A stretch of 64,000 nt of DNA from Astrocystis sublimbata (lineage: Eukaryota; Ascomycota; Sordariomycetes; Xylariales; Xylariaceae): positions 62,001-126,000 of the forward strand of contig JAJNNY010000014.1 in the NCBI GenBank assembly GCA_022453515.1, in the 5' to 3' direction. The notes beneath the pieces are model-generated. The model was not told the DNA's origin. It saw only the letters and a program-made list of their open reading frames with translations, and ran no database searches. The number at the start of each line of letters is the position of its first letter. Within the stretch, counting starts at the first letter, position 1. The position numbers and the translations under genes are program-made. Below are positions 35,356 through 47,784 of this stretch, piece after piece.

Positions 35356-36452
35356 ATGGCCGCAAGCTACTGGGACTCGACCCAGCGGCGTAATTGGCAG
35401 TATTCCAAGGATGAACTCGCCCAGGTGCGCGAAAAGCTTGAAGAGAACGAGCAAAATCTGGTGCAGATGTTCCCTCTGCCTCAACAAAGGCACTTGAACA
35501 TATACTTCAACCAACGTGAGCTTCATCTGTAGATTCGATACCATAGTGCTCCTGCCTTGCTAACCATTGCTTCTGTACAAGAGTTGAGCCGACTCGGCAA
35601 GAGACTTGGGGTGAGACAACAAGCCCTTGCCACGGCTCAGGTTTACCTCAAGCGCTTCTATTGTAAAGTAGAAATTCGGCGAACAAACCCATACCTCGTC
35701 ATCGCAACTGCGCTATATCTGGCTTGTAAAATGGAGGAGTGTCCGCAGCATATAAGGCTAGTTGTATCCGAGACCCGATCTCTATGGCCTGGTACGAACC
35801 CCTCCCCCTCCAGTCTTGATCTTTCAGACAGTCCGGCTAACAGGAGATGACCTTTGACTCTGCAGTAGATTCCCTGACTCTTGACATTTCACGACTTGGC
35901 GAATGCGAGTTTTACATGATATCAGAGATGCACTCGCAACTGATCATTCACCAACCATATCGGACCCTAACTAGTCTCCAGTCTGAGTTCTCTCTATCTC
36001 CAGACGAGACCAGTCTTGCACACAACATTGTGAACGATCATTATATGACTGATCTATCCCTCCTCTATCCCCCCCATATTATTGCTTTTACGGCAATTCT
36101 ACTCGCACTCGTACTTCGTCCGAACAACCCTGGTGGAGCTGCAGCGAGTATGGCCGCTGCCACTACTGCGTTGGCGCAAGCACAGTCACAGTCACAAGGA
36201 CAAGGGGCGACTAGGACTGGAAATCAGAACGCCTCTGGCAACGCCGACAAGGATCGGACACAGGAAGCTCGTGTCGGCAAGGTGCAGCGATTTGCCGCTT
36301 TTCTTACGGAGAGCACCATCGACATCGAGGAGATGGTCGACTGCACCCAGGAGCTGATATCCTTCTATGGGTGCCAAGAGGAATACAATGATAAGACTAC
36401 GCGAGAGCAGATCAATCGCTTCGTAAAGGCTCGGGGGTTGGACAAACCTTAG
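35356..36452 (+). CDS. SSN8: Cyclin C, Mediator kinase-module subunit
   Basis: Three exons (35356-35515, 35582-35791, 35866-36452) give 318 residues. It partners Cdk8 (Ssn3) in the Mediator kinase module and represses or tunes RNA polymerase II transcription. It begins [20 protein letters not shown], the cyclin C hallmark. The cyclin box includes [20 protein letters not shown] and [16 protein letters not shown], and a second fold starts at [13 protein letters not shown] filamentous-fungal insert rich in Ala/Gln/Ser (about residues 215-260, [11 protein letters not shown]) sits in the second box. The second acceptor is CTGCAG|TA (35865); the nearer AACAG would lead to a stop. Length is typical of fungal orthologues. 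Confidence 0.95.
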
Positions 36453-39400
36453 GCAATCAATCCACGCGAAACACCTGTCCGTGATGGCTGCGAGATCGGA
36501 CTATCTCCATTCATGAAGCTGCTCATATGATACAGAGTTGCTTTGAACAATTTGCTCTCGAATTGGTCTTCGGAACGGCTCGGCTTTCGCCTCAAACCGA
36601 CAGGCTCATCAATAAGTTACTCTACTCCTTGATATATCCTCCCTCAGCGGGCTGATCTTGGCAAATTTTGTTAGAATAATGGTAGACAAAAGCAAAACAT
36701 GATACCCTGGTCGATTACAAGAATGTTTGTCTGTGACTCCTACTGCACCAGTTAGATAGATTGGACTTCCGCCTACTTGACCTTGAGCGCACTATCCGAC
36801 ACCGAGACGCCCCCAACTGTTGAGCTTTTGTAACGTCACACGCAAAATTCTCTAGAGTCCGTGAAATAATTAAAGCACAACTAATCCGCGAATTGCGGGA
36901 GAAGCAGCCGCGACACACAAGTATGAGTAAGTATATTCGGTGTTCGGTGGGAGCACACAGAATCTAGATTCAACTCATGTTTGCTCACGTAGAATAACCC
37001 CGGTTGGCAGTGTCACCTTACACCCGGGAAGGCAAACGCCGAAGAAGGCAACCATAAGCTTGCGACAACTTGAGGACGCACAACTAGCTACCTTCATCAT
37101 CGAGGTGTGGTCTGTGTTGAGGGGTTCGTGCGACGCTGAGAGACGATGGCTGGGAGCTTATCTGATTTGCGTGTTTGTTTGCTTGCTTGCTTTGCTTGCT
37201 TTCGTGGTACATGGCTGGGCCGTGCGATGTTGTACAGGGAAAAGTGAAAGTAATCATCAAGTGCGACAGTGATATATAGAAACTCGGATGTGGCCCATGG
37301 GTGAATTATAACACTGAGAATATGCACTTGCCGAAAGCATATACTTGTGTTAGCTATAATCATGAGCTACCTACAGTGAATTTCACAGGTCAAGTACAAT
37401 GTAAATAGGCAACTTAAGGTGAGAATACCGATTTTAGCGTAATAATGTAGATTACCTAGTTTCCCATTCCCGTCTTACATCTATATTGCAAGCTTTCGTT
37501 CCGTACACTCGCCAGCAAGTCTAACGTGAACACAGTCAGCAGCGATCTTGCGCGTTATCAATAACTGCCCTTTCTACCGATTCTGACGTATATGCGGTTC
37601 AAACACTGCGCTGTTAATAGTTTATTCAAGTATCAATAATCATGGCGCGCTGCTCATATAATGGAATCGCATCTGTAATACAGCCCAGTATGACATAATG
37701 GATGTAGTGAGTGTGCTTACGGCATTACAGTCTTTAGAAGTGAAAGTACCGCGTAGTTTCATATCAGTGAGTCTCACAACTATGAACATTACCAGCCCTA
37801 CGCAGTAAGGGATCCCATATGCATGCGCAATCAAGATGTTGAATTTGAATTACTAAATGGGCAGCCTTATAAGTTGTATATGCTGAATTTCAGACATCGA
37901 CAACTTCAAATTACTCATAAATGATGCAAGGCTATGTGAAGGCATATGCTGACCACCATACATACAACTAACATGGCATTCCAAAATGTCAACCATTACG
38001 GTACGTGCAACAGCAAGGATGAGTAGACGCACAAACTCCCCTAACCCATGGCAGTATTATGCAGTTTCAGCAAATGGCACACGTTCAGTGATAAGGGTAG
38101 GAGGTTCAAAGGTAGATTGACTTTCTACGTACTAGATATTTTTGTATGAACTCCATGAAACCTACTCCCAAGTCAACACATCCATTAATACTTGCAGTTT
38201 ATCATCACCCGAACTGTGCGTCGGAATATGATAGCCGATCGCAAAACAGTTGTAGCCAAGCGTTCATGAGAATCATTAAGGCAACTCATACCGGACAACT
38301 TATTTATTCCCAGTGTTGATCCGTACCATGTCCACGATCAACACGTTTAACAGAATCCATACTACAAACTAGTAATATGCCGTCATATAGCACAGACAGA
38401 TCAGATAAGATGCCAATGACCTTGGGAGGTGATAACAGGTCATACTCTGAGTAGCCAACACCCGCGATAAGGCATCTAGATCAATAACAGATTGACATTA
38501 TACAGTGGCAGGTGGCGTGAAAGTCATGAGCTGCTTTTAATGCAATGCAAAGTAACCGTATTGGGCACTACATTATGTCAGAAGGATTCCCGTCCGCCGC
38601 CGCATTCGTCACGCTCTTCGCCACTACAGTGCAGTGCCGCACGGCACGGTCAGGCAGATAAGCCGCCAACGCTCTCCGGTTTTTGTTTTGGTGGGTATGA
38701 GTGTTTAGGTAGGTGACAGGTGTGTCAGGGTCAAGTCTCATCGCATTAGGCGTCGAGGGTTATGCGGACAGAAACAGACTAGGGCAGGATGGGCTGGCGC
38801 ACCCTCCCCCTGCAAAAGGTGAAGACCGGCAAGACTTTCTGCTTGGAACGTACCACAAACATGCAATCGCCCGCGACCAGACGTCCGGGGTTGGACCACC
38901 GCAGTACCACCGGGCCTGCCGCACCACCCATCAGAAACCAGAAACCAGAAACCTCGCCAATGCCTGGTTCTGTTTCCAAAACCTAGGGTCCTGCCTTGTG
39001 GAGGATGGGATGGCCGTATCGGTATACTGCCCGCAATAACGAAGCGAGCCTAACCGGGAGAAGACCAGTGGTCACCCGGCGCGGCCTGCAGGTCCTGCTG
39101 CAGGCTGTCTACGACATTAGACGCATCTGGGCGAGCGCGGCAACCTCCAGGGCGGCAATCTGTGCTTGTCAGTTGAGCAAACCCCAGCCACTGAAACCAG
39201 GCGTGTGCTCCGGGTGTCGAGGGTGTGGACGTCGTGTGGTTGCATCTGGTCGACGAGCAGCTGGAGCTAGTGCCATTCAAGCGTGGTGGATGGTGGGAAA
39301 ACGGAAAGCTATCGACTATCCAACGCCTTGGTCTGTTATTACTATTGCGGGCTTGCCTTATGCGCTCTTCATGAACTACATGCAACCCGTTGACTGGCCT

Positions 39401-41750
39401 TATGACGACCCATGAAACATGTCATTTCCATTCTGGTATTCGCCCCGTTCCCAGAAGTGAAACCTGCTTCAGAACGGAATGCAGGAGGGAGATATTACGT
39501 GCAGTAGTCAGCCAGACAGAACTCGGTACGACGATCCAGTCTTTAGACGCGAGAAACGCGATCAGGCGAGTAGAGCGTAACCATCGAGGCCATCATCCCA
39601 TTCTGAGCTGGCGTGTTTGGTGCATGTAATCAACTCGGTGCAGTACAGTAAGTAGGAAATGAGCAGGTGAGCTCTTGCCGACATCGTTGTGGCGAGAATC
39701 CTTCGAAACCGACTCGACTTTATGAGTAACACCAGGCGAGGCGAGGCCAGGCTTGACAGACACAAATTCCCTGCACGAGATATCGCAGAAGAAATCGTGC
39801 TCCGCTCGCAGTGTCACAATGTGTGTTGATTGAATGACCCTCTCATCTCTCTCGGTCTCTGACGGTTGCCTCGTACAGAATACGGATTGTACATGCCTGT
39901 CCTAACACAGTAATGGGAAACCGTAAAAGATCTACGGTAACGTTAAAGCGTTGAATGAACCTGATCTACAGTGTCAAGCATCACAGTGTCAATGCGCTCG
40001 GGGTTTTAGTCATATTAGATCCCCCCCTGGTCGAGAAGGCGAGCCGAGCGGCCGAAAGAGGTCGCCAATTGCTCACTGCCTCACACTCACCTGCATTATG
40101 TGGAGTCATGGTAGATTGGCTCGATTGGTAGATTGCGACCTCGAGACAGGACTTGAGATGACGGACAATAACATGATAGGTCACCTCTCCCTTTGCCCAG
40201 AGCAAAGTCGAGAGCTCTACCTTGATGGATGACCAAGGCGTTTAGCGGGATGTAACCACCTGGGCAGCGTTGCGCTGTCTCTCGAGTCTAGATGCCTAGC
40301 ACGAAAGCTTCGAACAAAGAGCAGACATGCCTCGATGAAATGATGGACACATATGGCGCACACTACCTTCTGTTAGCTGCAGGCACGAAGCTAGAAGCCA
40401 ATGACAAAGGGGGCATGCTGGCAGCCGCAAGTCAGCGAGGGTGCGAGGGTGAGCGAGGGGCGAAATCTGGGGGTCACGATGGACAGCGAAGGCACAGGCA
40501 CCGTCTGACTTGGCGGCGTGGGAGGGGCCATGGGTCAGGGCTGTCTCGAGATCTCACTTGCATCTTTCTGGATGGTCCCAAATGTACGCAATTACTGCCT
40601 ACAGGCAGGCATTGACCTACAGCGCATGCATGCGTTCTAAGCAGACGAAGGTGATATCGAAATTCGTGGCGGAATCGAAGAAGACTCTCGAGCGAGCTGT
40701 GCTGCACTTACAAAAGGTAGGCGCTCACCTCGACCGCCGCGGAGTGCAACAAAGCGGAAAGACGCATAGTGTCAAGGCATCTGGAGACATCAATAAGGAG
40801 ATGCTCACACCAGTCGAGCCAGTTTGTGTCGTACATACACTCAGGGCAGCAATTGCTTCAATTGGTGTGTTGCAGGTTAACTGTAGGCGAGCAGGTTGAT
40901 CATTGGTCCCCACAGCAAGAGGCAACACAGCCCTGGAGGTGTTACTGGCGCACAACGTGATGCTGGGTGACGGTGAGGTGACAGCGTCGTGTTACCAGCA
41001 ACGAAGAGGTACATGCGGCAGAAATATGGAATATGGCCAATGCTTGCCGACAGTTGGGATTTGAGAGGGAGGAACAAAGAAGGCAAGGGGCGGTCTGCAG
41101 GCCCACCTGCACACTACCACATTCGGTATACTGTGTGGGCAGGGATACTTGCGTGGGAGGTCAGCAGCGAGTGAATATGCCTTCTGATATGCTGTCCAGA
41201 GTGCTGTCGAGTGTCTTGCCTGGCTGGTACTGTATGCTGTGCTGTACCGACCCTGGCCTAGGGTAGCAGCGACATCAACAACGCCACACGGTCAGGGCTT
41301 GCCACGCCCATGCCCTTCAAATGCCCTTGACTCCACTGATGACCTAGCGCTTGGCATCTGCACCAATCAGACCCGAGAAATAATGGGGGCTCTGTTGAGC
41401 TGCGTGGCGACTCTGCTCCTATTGGCCGGATAGTGATGTTCGTGCAGGCAAGCAACGGAGCTCGCTAAGCCCTCCTGGGGAGAAGCAGGGGCTAGGATGC
41501 CGATGGCTGCGTGCAAGCAGCCAGGCAGGGGCATACCGAGGGCATATACTAACCTGGTGTGCATACCTGAGGTTAGCTTAGGTAGGTACTCCGCGACTTA
41601 CAGATTGCACGCAAGAGCACTGAGGCAACTCCCGTCAGCAATGTGCGTCCGCAAGCCTGCCGTGCCTGCGATCTGCCTGCGCAATGTGTGTCCATAGCCC
41701 AATAGCCCATCGCCCGTAGCAGGCCCTTACCCAGCGCAGAATAGCGGTAT
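36453..41750. other. 5.3-kb gene-poor interval
   Basis: I scanned both strands and found no ORF with protein-like composition, no recognisable domain and no plausible intron chain. No transposon ends or tRNA were seen. Base composition shifts from AT-leaning (37.3-38.5 kb) to more GC-rich (38.6-41.7 kb). Confidence 0.5.
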
Positions 41751-42442
41751 GGGTCCGCCATCTACAGTACAGTAGCAGCCCCATCCATTAGCTCCCCCCC
41801 CCCCCGGCTGCCCCCCGTCCACCCTCCTTTACGTCTCCCCGAGCTGCCCTGTGTTGAACAAAACCCTTTGCCATCGCCGACCCCCGACACACCCAAGATC
41901 AGGCCGTTCCCCTTCTCTCCCACTCACTCGATCCTACCACCCACCCACCACCTCAATTCACTGCCGCCTTCTCCTCTTCTCCAAGCCAACCAACATCCAA
42001 TCTACATACCATATACTTACATCTCCCACTCTACATTCTTCATCATCCATACCACTACTTCAGACTTAAGGAAAGAAAAGAAAAACAATAGAAAATCCAA
42101 AACACTTCTTGCTTATCCCATCTCCTCCAACCACCTCGTAGCCAGAGCTCCTCCATTGTTGGCCCGTTCTTGTCCGCTGGATTTTTAATACCGCACGCGC
42201 ACGGTCTGACTGTTTCTTGACCGGCCCACAAGCAACCCAAACAACGCCCCCAATCGCCAACATCAACAATTGCATATCGACGCAGCACTCCCTAACGACC
42301 ACCACGTTGTTGTCGTTGCTCCAGCTACACTGCCACCATCTGTATTACCTCCCGCCGCCACCAACGGTGCCGATAATTAGACCAACAGCCTTCGCCAACC
42401 TGTCGAATACATAGTATTTTGTAGTCACCAACGATCCCCAAC
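41751..42442 (+). promoter_or_regulatory. ATG-free pyrimidine-rich leader
   Basis: About 690 nt before the ATG at 42443 contain no ATG in any frame. The strand is C/A/T-rich with a run of cytosines near 41796-41805 and repeated CCACC and CATC. This is the composition of a long 5' leader under selection against upstream starts. The transcription start is not known. Confidence 0.55.
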
Positions 42443-43133
42443 ATGTCTGCATATTTCGGCTTCAACAACCACCACCACCCCCATCACCAACCCACACCTG
42501 CCACTGCACCCGCAGTATCCCACAATAACCATGGTGGGCGCCACCGGAGAGCACCTCGGGTTTCGGTGTCGCAGAACTCGCAGAAACAGTTCCGTGGTGT
42601 TAAGAGCATGAGGGAACTATCTGTCGAGTCTCCATCTGTCACCGCATTCCGATCACAGTTCGAAGCCAGCCGGTCGTTCGATCTGGAAGACGACATGGAG
42701 TTCTGTCCCAAGCTGTTAACAGAGATTGATGTAAGTTGGTTCCATGTATTGCTGCTCAGTGCATGCTCCCTTTGGGATTGCATGCATCGGGACATCCAAT
42801 TATCAGGTGTTGACCCTGTTTCGCGTCCAGCTCGTTTCAATCAGCAGCGCTTCTTCCGATCGCTCGTCACTGTCGAGCGGCTCGCCTAATGCGTCACCCA
42901 CGCAACACCCACAACAGGTGGCTTCTCATTTTACCCTCAACTCCACCTCGCCGGCATTCGTACCTCCGACTTTCCAGCACCAGCAATCGAGCTTCAAGCT
43001 GCACCAACCTGCTGCCACAAGAACTCGCAACGCCATTCCTATCATCAACCCTGCTAATGGCTTGACTATGTCGAGTCCGCCGCCTTCTGTGTCGCCTGCC
43101 AGGATGCACCACATGCGCCAGCAACGGTGGTAG
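42443..43133 (+). CDS. Low-complexity protein of unknown function
   Basis: Two exons. Exon 1 (42443-42730) begins MSAYFGFNNHHHPHHQPTPA with a His-rich opening, then basic and Ser-rich sequence and the acidic SFDLEDDMEFCPKLLTEID. Exon 2 ends at 43133 and is Ser/Pro/Gln-rich, with RTRNAIPIINPANGLTMSSP and a terminal MRQQRW. The donor is GTAAGT. Two acceptors keep phase 0: TATCAG (exon from 42807) and GTCCAG (exon from 42831), differing by eight residues (VLTLFRVQ). The product is 196 or 188 residues. The short ordered blocks between disordered ones look conserved (impression from composition; no search). No domain or localisation signal is obvious. Confidence 0.75.
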
Positions 43134-46100
43134 GCTGGTCTCCCGTTCTCAACGAAAGACTGAGGACGCACCGGCACCTCCATCGTGCTAATTGTACTCG
43201 TGAGCATTGCTACTTGGAACAGTCTTCCGTGGCGCTCATTCGCTGTACCTTTTGCGCAGCTGGTTCATCTTGGCGGGCACCGACGCAGGCATCAGACATC
43301 GACATCATTCATTTTAATTTATGGACCCGCTAATGGCCTAGTCATCTCGGATCGGGTCCGTGTTTTCTCCTGTATAAACATAATTATTCGACATATACGA
43401 GTGCCAAGTAGCCAGCATCTGAGTATGCTCGCGCTTCGCACACCTCTGCATGAAGATGATCGATACCTCTTGCTTTTTTTATACCTTGGTTTGCAATGGG
43501 AAAATTTCACCAGGCACAGAACTCGGTGGCTCGCCTCGCAAGATGAGGCTGTTTGAATTCACGAATGGGCGTTCAATTCATTGCGGCTTTTGCATTTGTT
43601 CCATTCCATTGCATGGGTGTTTCACGACAACACAATCGGAGTCTTCGGTCTTTTCATTTGGGAGCGGTACGATCAAAGAATCATGAACTGGATCATGACA
43701 ATCGAGAAAAGATTACCAATACACATATAGAGCGAGTGTTTTGCGACGATTAAGGGGTTGGTCTTCGTTTGGTCCAAGCAGGCATGCGGTATCTTATTGG
43801 AAGGTCGGGGTGCAGGTGTTTTATCATACTCGGGTCGGTTTTTCACTGGGAGTATTCGGTGGGCTGAATCTCAACACAAACGGACTGGGTTGGCACTATG
43901 GTCGCGCGTCTTGTTTTCCGATGCTCATGGCACGAAATGGAGTTGTGGATTGCCCACGGTTCTGAAGGGCTGCAAATAAATGGCTTGATATCAATGTTTC
44001 TGCACTTTTATCATTTCTTCTCTGTATAACGGTAGCAGGTCGTTGAGAAATTGAACTCCTCTGTTCTGCTGCATACTCTGTGTAATTGGTACGGGCTGGC
44101 ATGTGAGGTATTTGTTAGGATTCGGGACGGAATGCTATCTTTTGTGTGTACTAGCAAACTATCTATTGGAACGGGTGACTCCGAGTCAGGTCGCTGCTCT
44201 ACGGTAACACGATGTGCCATTGCTTTAATCTTGGTGACCAAGGCTCGTTTCGTGATATTGCGAGTACATAAATGTAGCTGAACCGCGTACATCGTTGGAG
44301 GGATAAATGTATTGACGTCTTGACATTGTAATTTCCAGTTAAGTATCATGACATCGTAGGAGCACAAGGTGGTGGAAGTGGTGGATGCAGCTGCGAGTAG
44401 CTGGCTTGGTAGATGGTTAGTTGATATCATATCGATGCGTTATTCGATCCAAGAATGTGCGAGTGTCGGGGGTTCACCATAGTCGCACTTGTAGAAGTTG
44501 TACCATTTGTTGTGGTCTTTCACTCCCATTACCTATGCTCCCAGCCTTCCCTACCGATATCTCTGTTACTTCGAGACAGATGTTGCTAGTAAACCAAATG
44601 GGTGAAGTCTTCATGATAAGTTATATCCTGTTTCGGGAATTTTTCATCCCCATTTCCCGAAATCTAGCCCTCTCTTTACTCGAAATCATTTATGTTTGAA
44701 AGTGAGACCTAAGTTGTCCATGAGCTAGTTAGCTCCGTGGTAGATAACCCCAAGATGTAGTACCTAATTGACGAATACACATGGTATGATTTTTCTATCC
44801 GAAGCAACGTTGCCACACATGTTATTCTAAGGTAAGTCGAATGTGCGCTGAATTTAATTGCCCCGAAAGTATTTTTATACAACAAAGCTCCAATACTAGC
44901 GTCTCCTGATATATCGTGTGCGTCTTGACTGATGTCTCAGTCAAATACACCGTTGTCAATCCAACGACCGGGCATAAATGTAGATGACTATTCCTACGAC
45001 GGGACTCTCTATTACTGAACTTCAACGCAGACTTACAAGAAATCTCTATATAACTGCGGGTGCATAGAAACCAGGGTTGTCTTCGAGTCGTTGTCCGATT
45101 CATGGCAGTCGACGGATTGGATAAGAAGATCTAGATGTTCCTGGGTGGCAGGTCTACTTGTGGGCTTTCCGAAACCAATGATCCTCAGAAGTGCATTATG
45201 ATGCCATTTGAGAACACAACGGAGAGACAACAGATTCACCCTCAAGGAAAAAGTTTGGCGTTCTCGTGTTGTTTAGAGTCAGTTCATAATTGATGTAGCT
45301 GCAGTAACCATCCAAGACAGGTGAAACATGTATTCTGGGGTAATTTGAGAGAAGGCATATGGAACTGGGGGGTAAAATGTTTGGTGGAAGACAGTATTGG
45401 TTCGTATCCTATGACAGCGCAGGACATTGCTTGCCTTGGTTACCGATGTGTCGTATTTTATCTAATATACATCATCTTGTTGACTCATGCCAAACACCAC
45501 CCTGGAGATGCTGATCGCCCCGCTGCATGCATTGCTGGCTCACTACTATCTCTACTATGTAATCAATGAACATGTATGCTAGGTGGATTCCCTGATACTG
45601 TCTCGGGCTCGAGAACACCTTTGTTCGAGACACGCGGACGATTGGAGTCTTTCCCTTTGTTTTTGTCTCATCTCTAGAGACAGGCTGAGACAGAACTAGA
45701 GCAGATATGGTCAGGCAGTATCACGGCGCTGCTCAATCCAGGAAGTATAGTAATGACATATGTAAATAAATAAATACATATAAACCATGTTATTGAGTCA
45801 GCTTATGGCTCAAGGGCGACCTCACAAGTCTGTGTTACAAGAGATTGGCATCGGCCTGTTATCAATCCCCAACTCGTTTATTCGGATTCAAGGAGTGAGA
45901 TCTTATCTTATACAAAATGCCTAGCTAATCTATGAAGTCTCATCCCAATACCTCAAATGACCATATCTCGTCCATAATTAGTGCCAGTCGTCTACACACT
46001 GACAGTTTCTGGTTGTCAGCATGGTTGTCTTCTCAGCACGAACGGCTACCTCATTGGCCTTTCACACCAAGAGTTTATGTGATATGAGGCTGAGAATCAA

Positions 46101-47784
46101 CCGTTTGCGAATTGGACTATGCTCCTGTAGAGTTGATAAATGCTATATACCTAGGTACGTTTGAGCCACTCCAGAAAATAGGATAGGTAAACGGGACGAC
46201 CGGCAACCTTTTCTCTGCCACGTCCATTGTTGTAGTGCTGCCCGAGTTGCCCAAGGTCAGCCAGTCTTTTCACGGAGTTTGGACGCCGTCAGCTGATACA
46301 TATCATCTGCAAGGTAGTCTCCAAGTGTGTGTTGGATGGTTGAGAATGACAGGACTACATCCAAGGTACCTGGTACATATTATCCACTTACTCGACTCTT
46401 GGAAGCTTGGAAGACTGCCCACTTGCTTATAGGGACATCCTTATGTACCCATTATCGGCCCATTATTCTTGCCTGTTGTTTCTGCCCAGAACATGTCGAG
46501 CATGTCACCCAGCAATACATCTGTTGTGGTTGATCAAGTGTTAATATAGAAGGCTCAATAAGCTATCGCGCTAGAGTAGATTCTGACCTGAACCGGCTTA
46601 GCGTGGGATTGGAGACTACAGTGGTATAGCAAATGGATAGCAGAGATCACATTGTATAAGAGCCGTATTCACTGCCATCTAATAACTACGCCACCTCTGG
46701 TATCTCCCATGAGAGTTGGGCTGTTCCAATGAACGGTCCGTAACAGCCTGACGCCCCACCCCCCGAAGCTGCTGACCCGGCCCTACCAGCCACGCCAGCC
46801 TCTCAAGCAGGATCGAAGCAGCCAAAGCAGGTAGCTCGGGTAGTACTTTCTGTAGGCACCTACAAGTGGCCAGTTGGTATTTTAGGGTTTTCTCCCTACC
46901 AAATCTTTGCTGAACCCTGTCTCTCCCAACAGCTCGTGTCTCCAACTTATGAGCACGCTTCCTACCATCATCCCTCTCCTCCGTCAATCTTCCCTTCTTC
47001 ATCCACGCAAAGAAGCGTTCTCACATCCGTGACTGTGTACAGCAGGCAACCTACGATCCATATCACTCACCCTCCATTGCCTCCCCCTCGACGGATAGAC
47101 GCGGGAAACGACAGCTGCATGCGCAAACAATAGCAATCTCGGGATACGTGAACAATTGATTCTCATTTTCTCATTCTTCATTGCGACCTTGTCTTGATCA
47201 TTGATTCTGTGCAACGCGCGTCTTGTGCCCGCCGCATTGACCACTGCCCACTGTCTGTTGATGCGACTGTTGCGACTGCAGTCACGTCTCGCGTACAGCA
47301 CACACACACAGCAAGCAGCAAGAACACGACAAACGTGCCTACGTACGGGATAATTAGTTGTCTCGCCGGACAAGCTACCTAGCCGTCAAGCCTCAAGGGT
47401 TTTGGCCCAGAGTTCAGGTACACTGCACTGCTCCCTACGCCAGTCTGATATCTTTGGTAGTTGAACTGCATTGATCGCATTGATCGCTTGTCGTCGCTTT
47501 CAACAACTGTGTGATCCGTCGTCCTCTTGTCATTGTCAGCCTTTGACTTGCAAGTCGCCGACTCGGGCCCACGCCTTTGTTCATTGGTACTTGTCATTCA
47601 TCGTTTTGATCATAAACGGTCCTTAGCCACTAGCCGACCGCTCCATAGCAGTCTGACGATCAACACAGTATAGCTCATCGCATCGTATTGTCTTGCGTCG
47701 TGTCGTGTCGCGTCCTCTTTGCTCACTCGCTTTCTGATCCGTCTCGACTCCGCAATCCCGCAGACCCGATCGCACCTCGACACC
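43134..47784. other. 4.7-kb gene-poor interval, then KH-gene leader
   Basis: No protein-like ORF. The first part probably contains the 3' UTR of the preceding gene. A CCTAGG palindrome lies at about 46151-46156. From about 47590 the strand is pyrimidine-rich and TCG/TGTCG-repetitive, consistent with the leader of the KH-domain gene. Confidence 0.5.
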
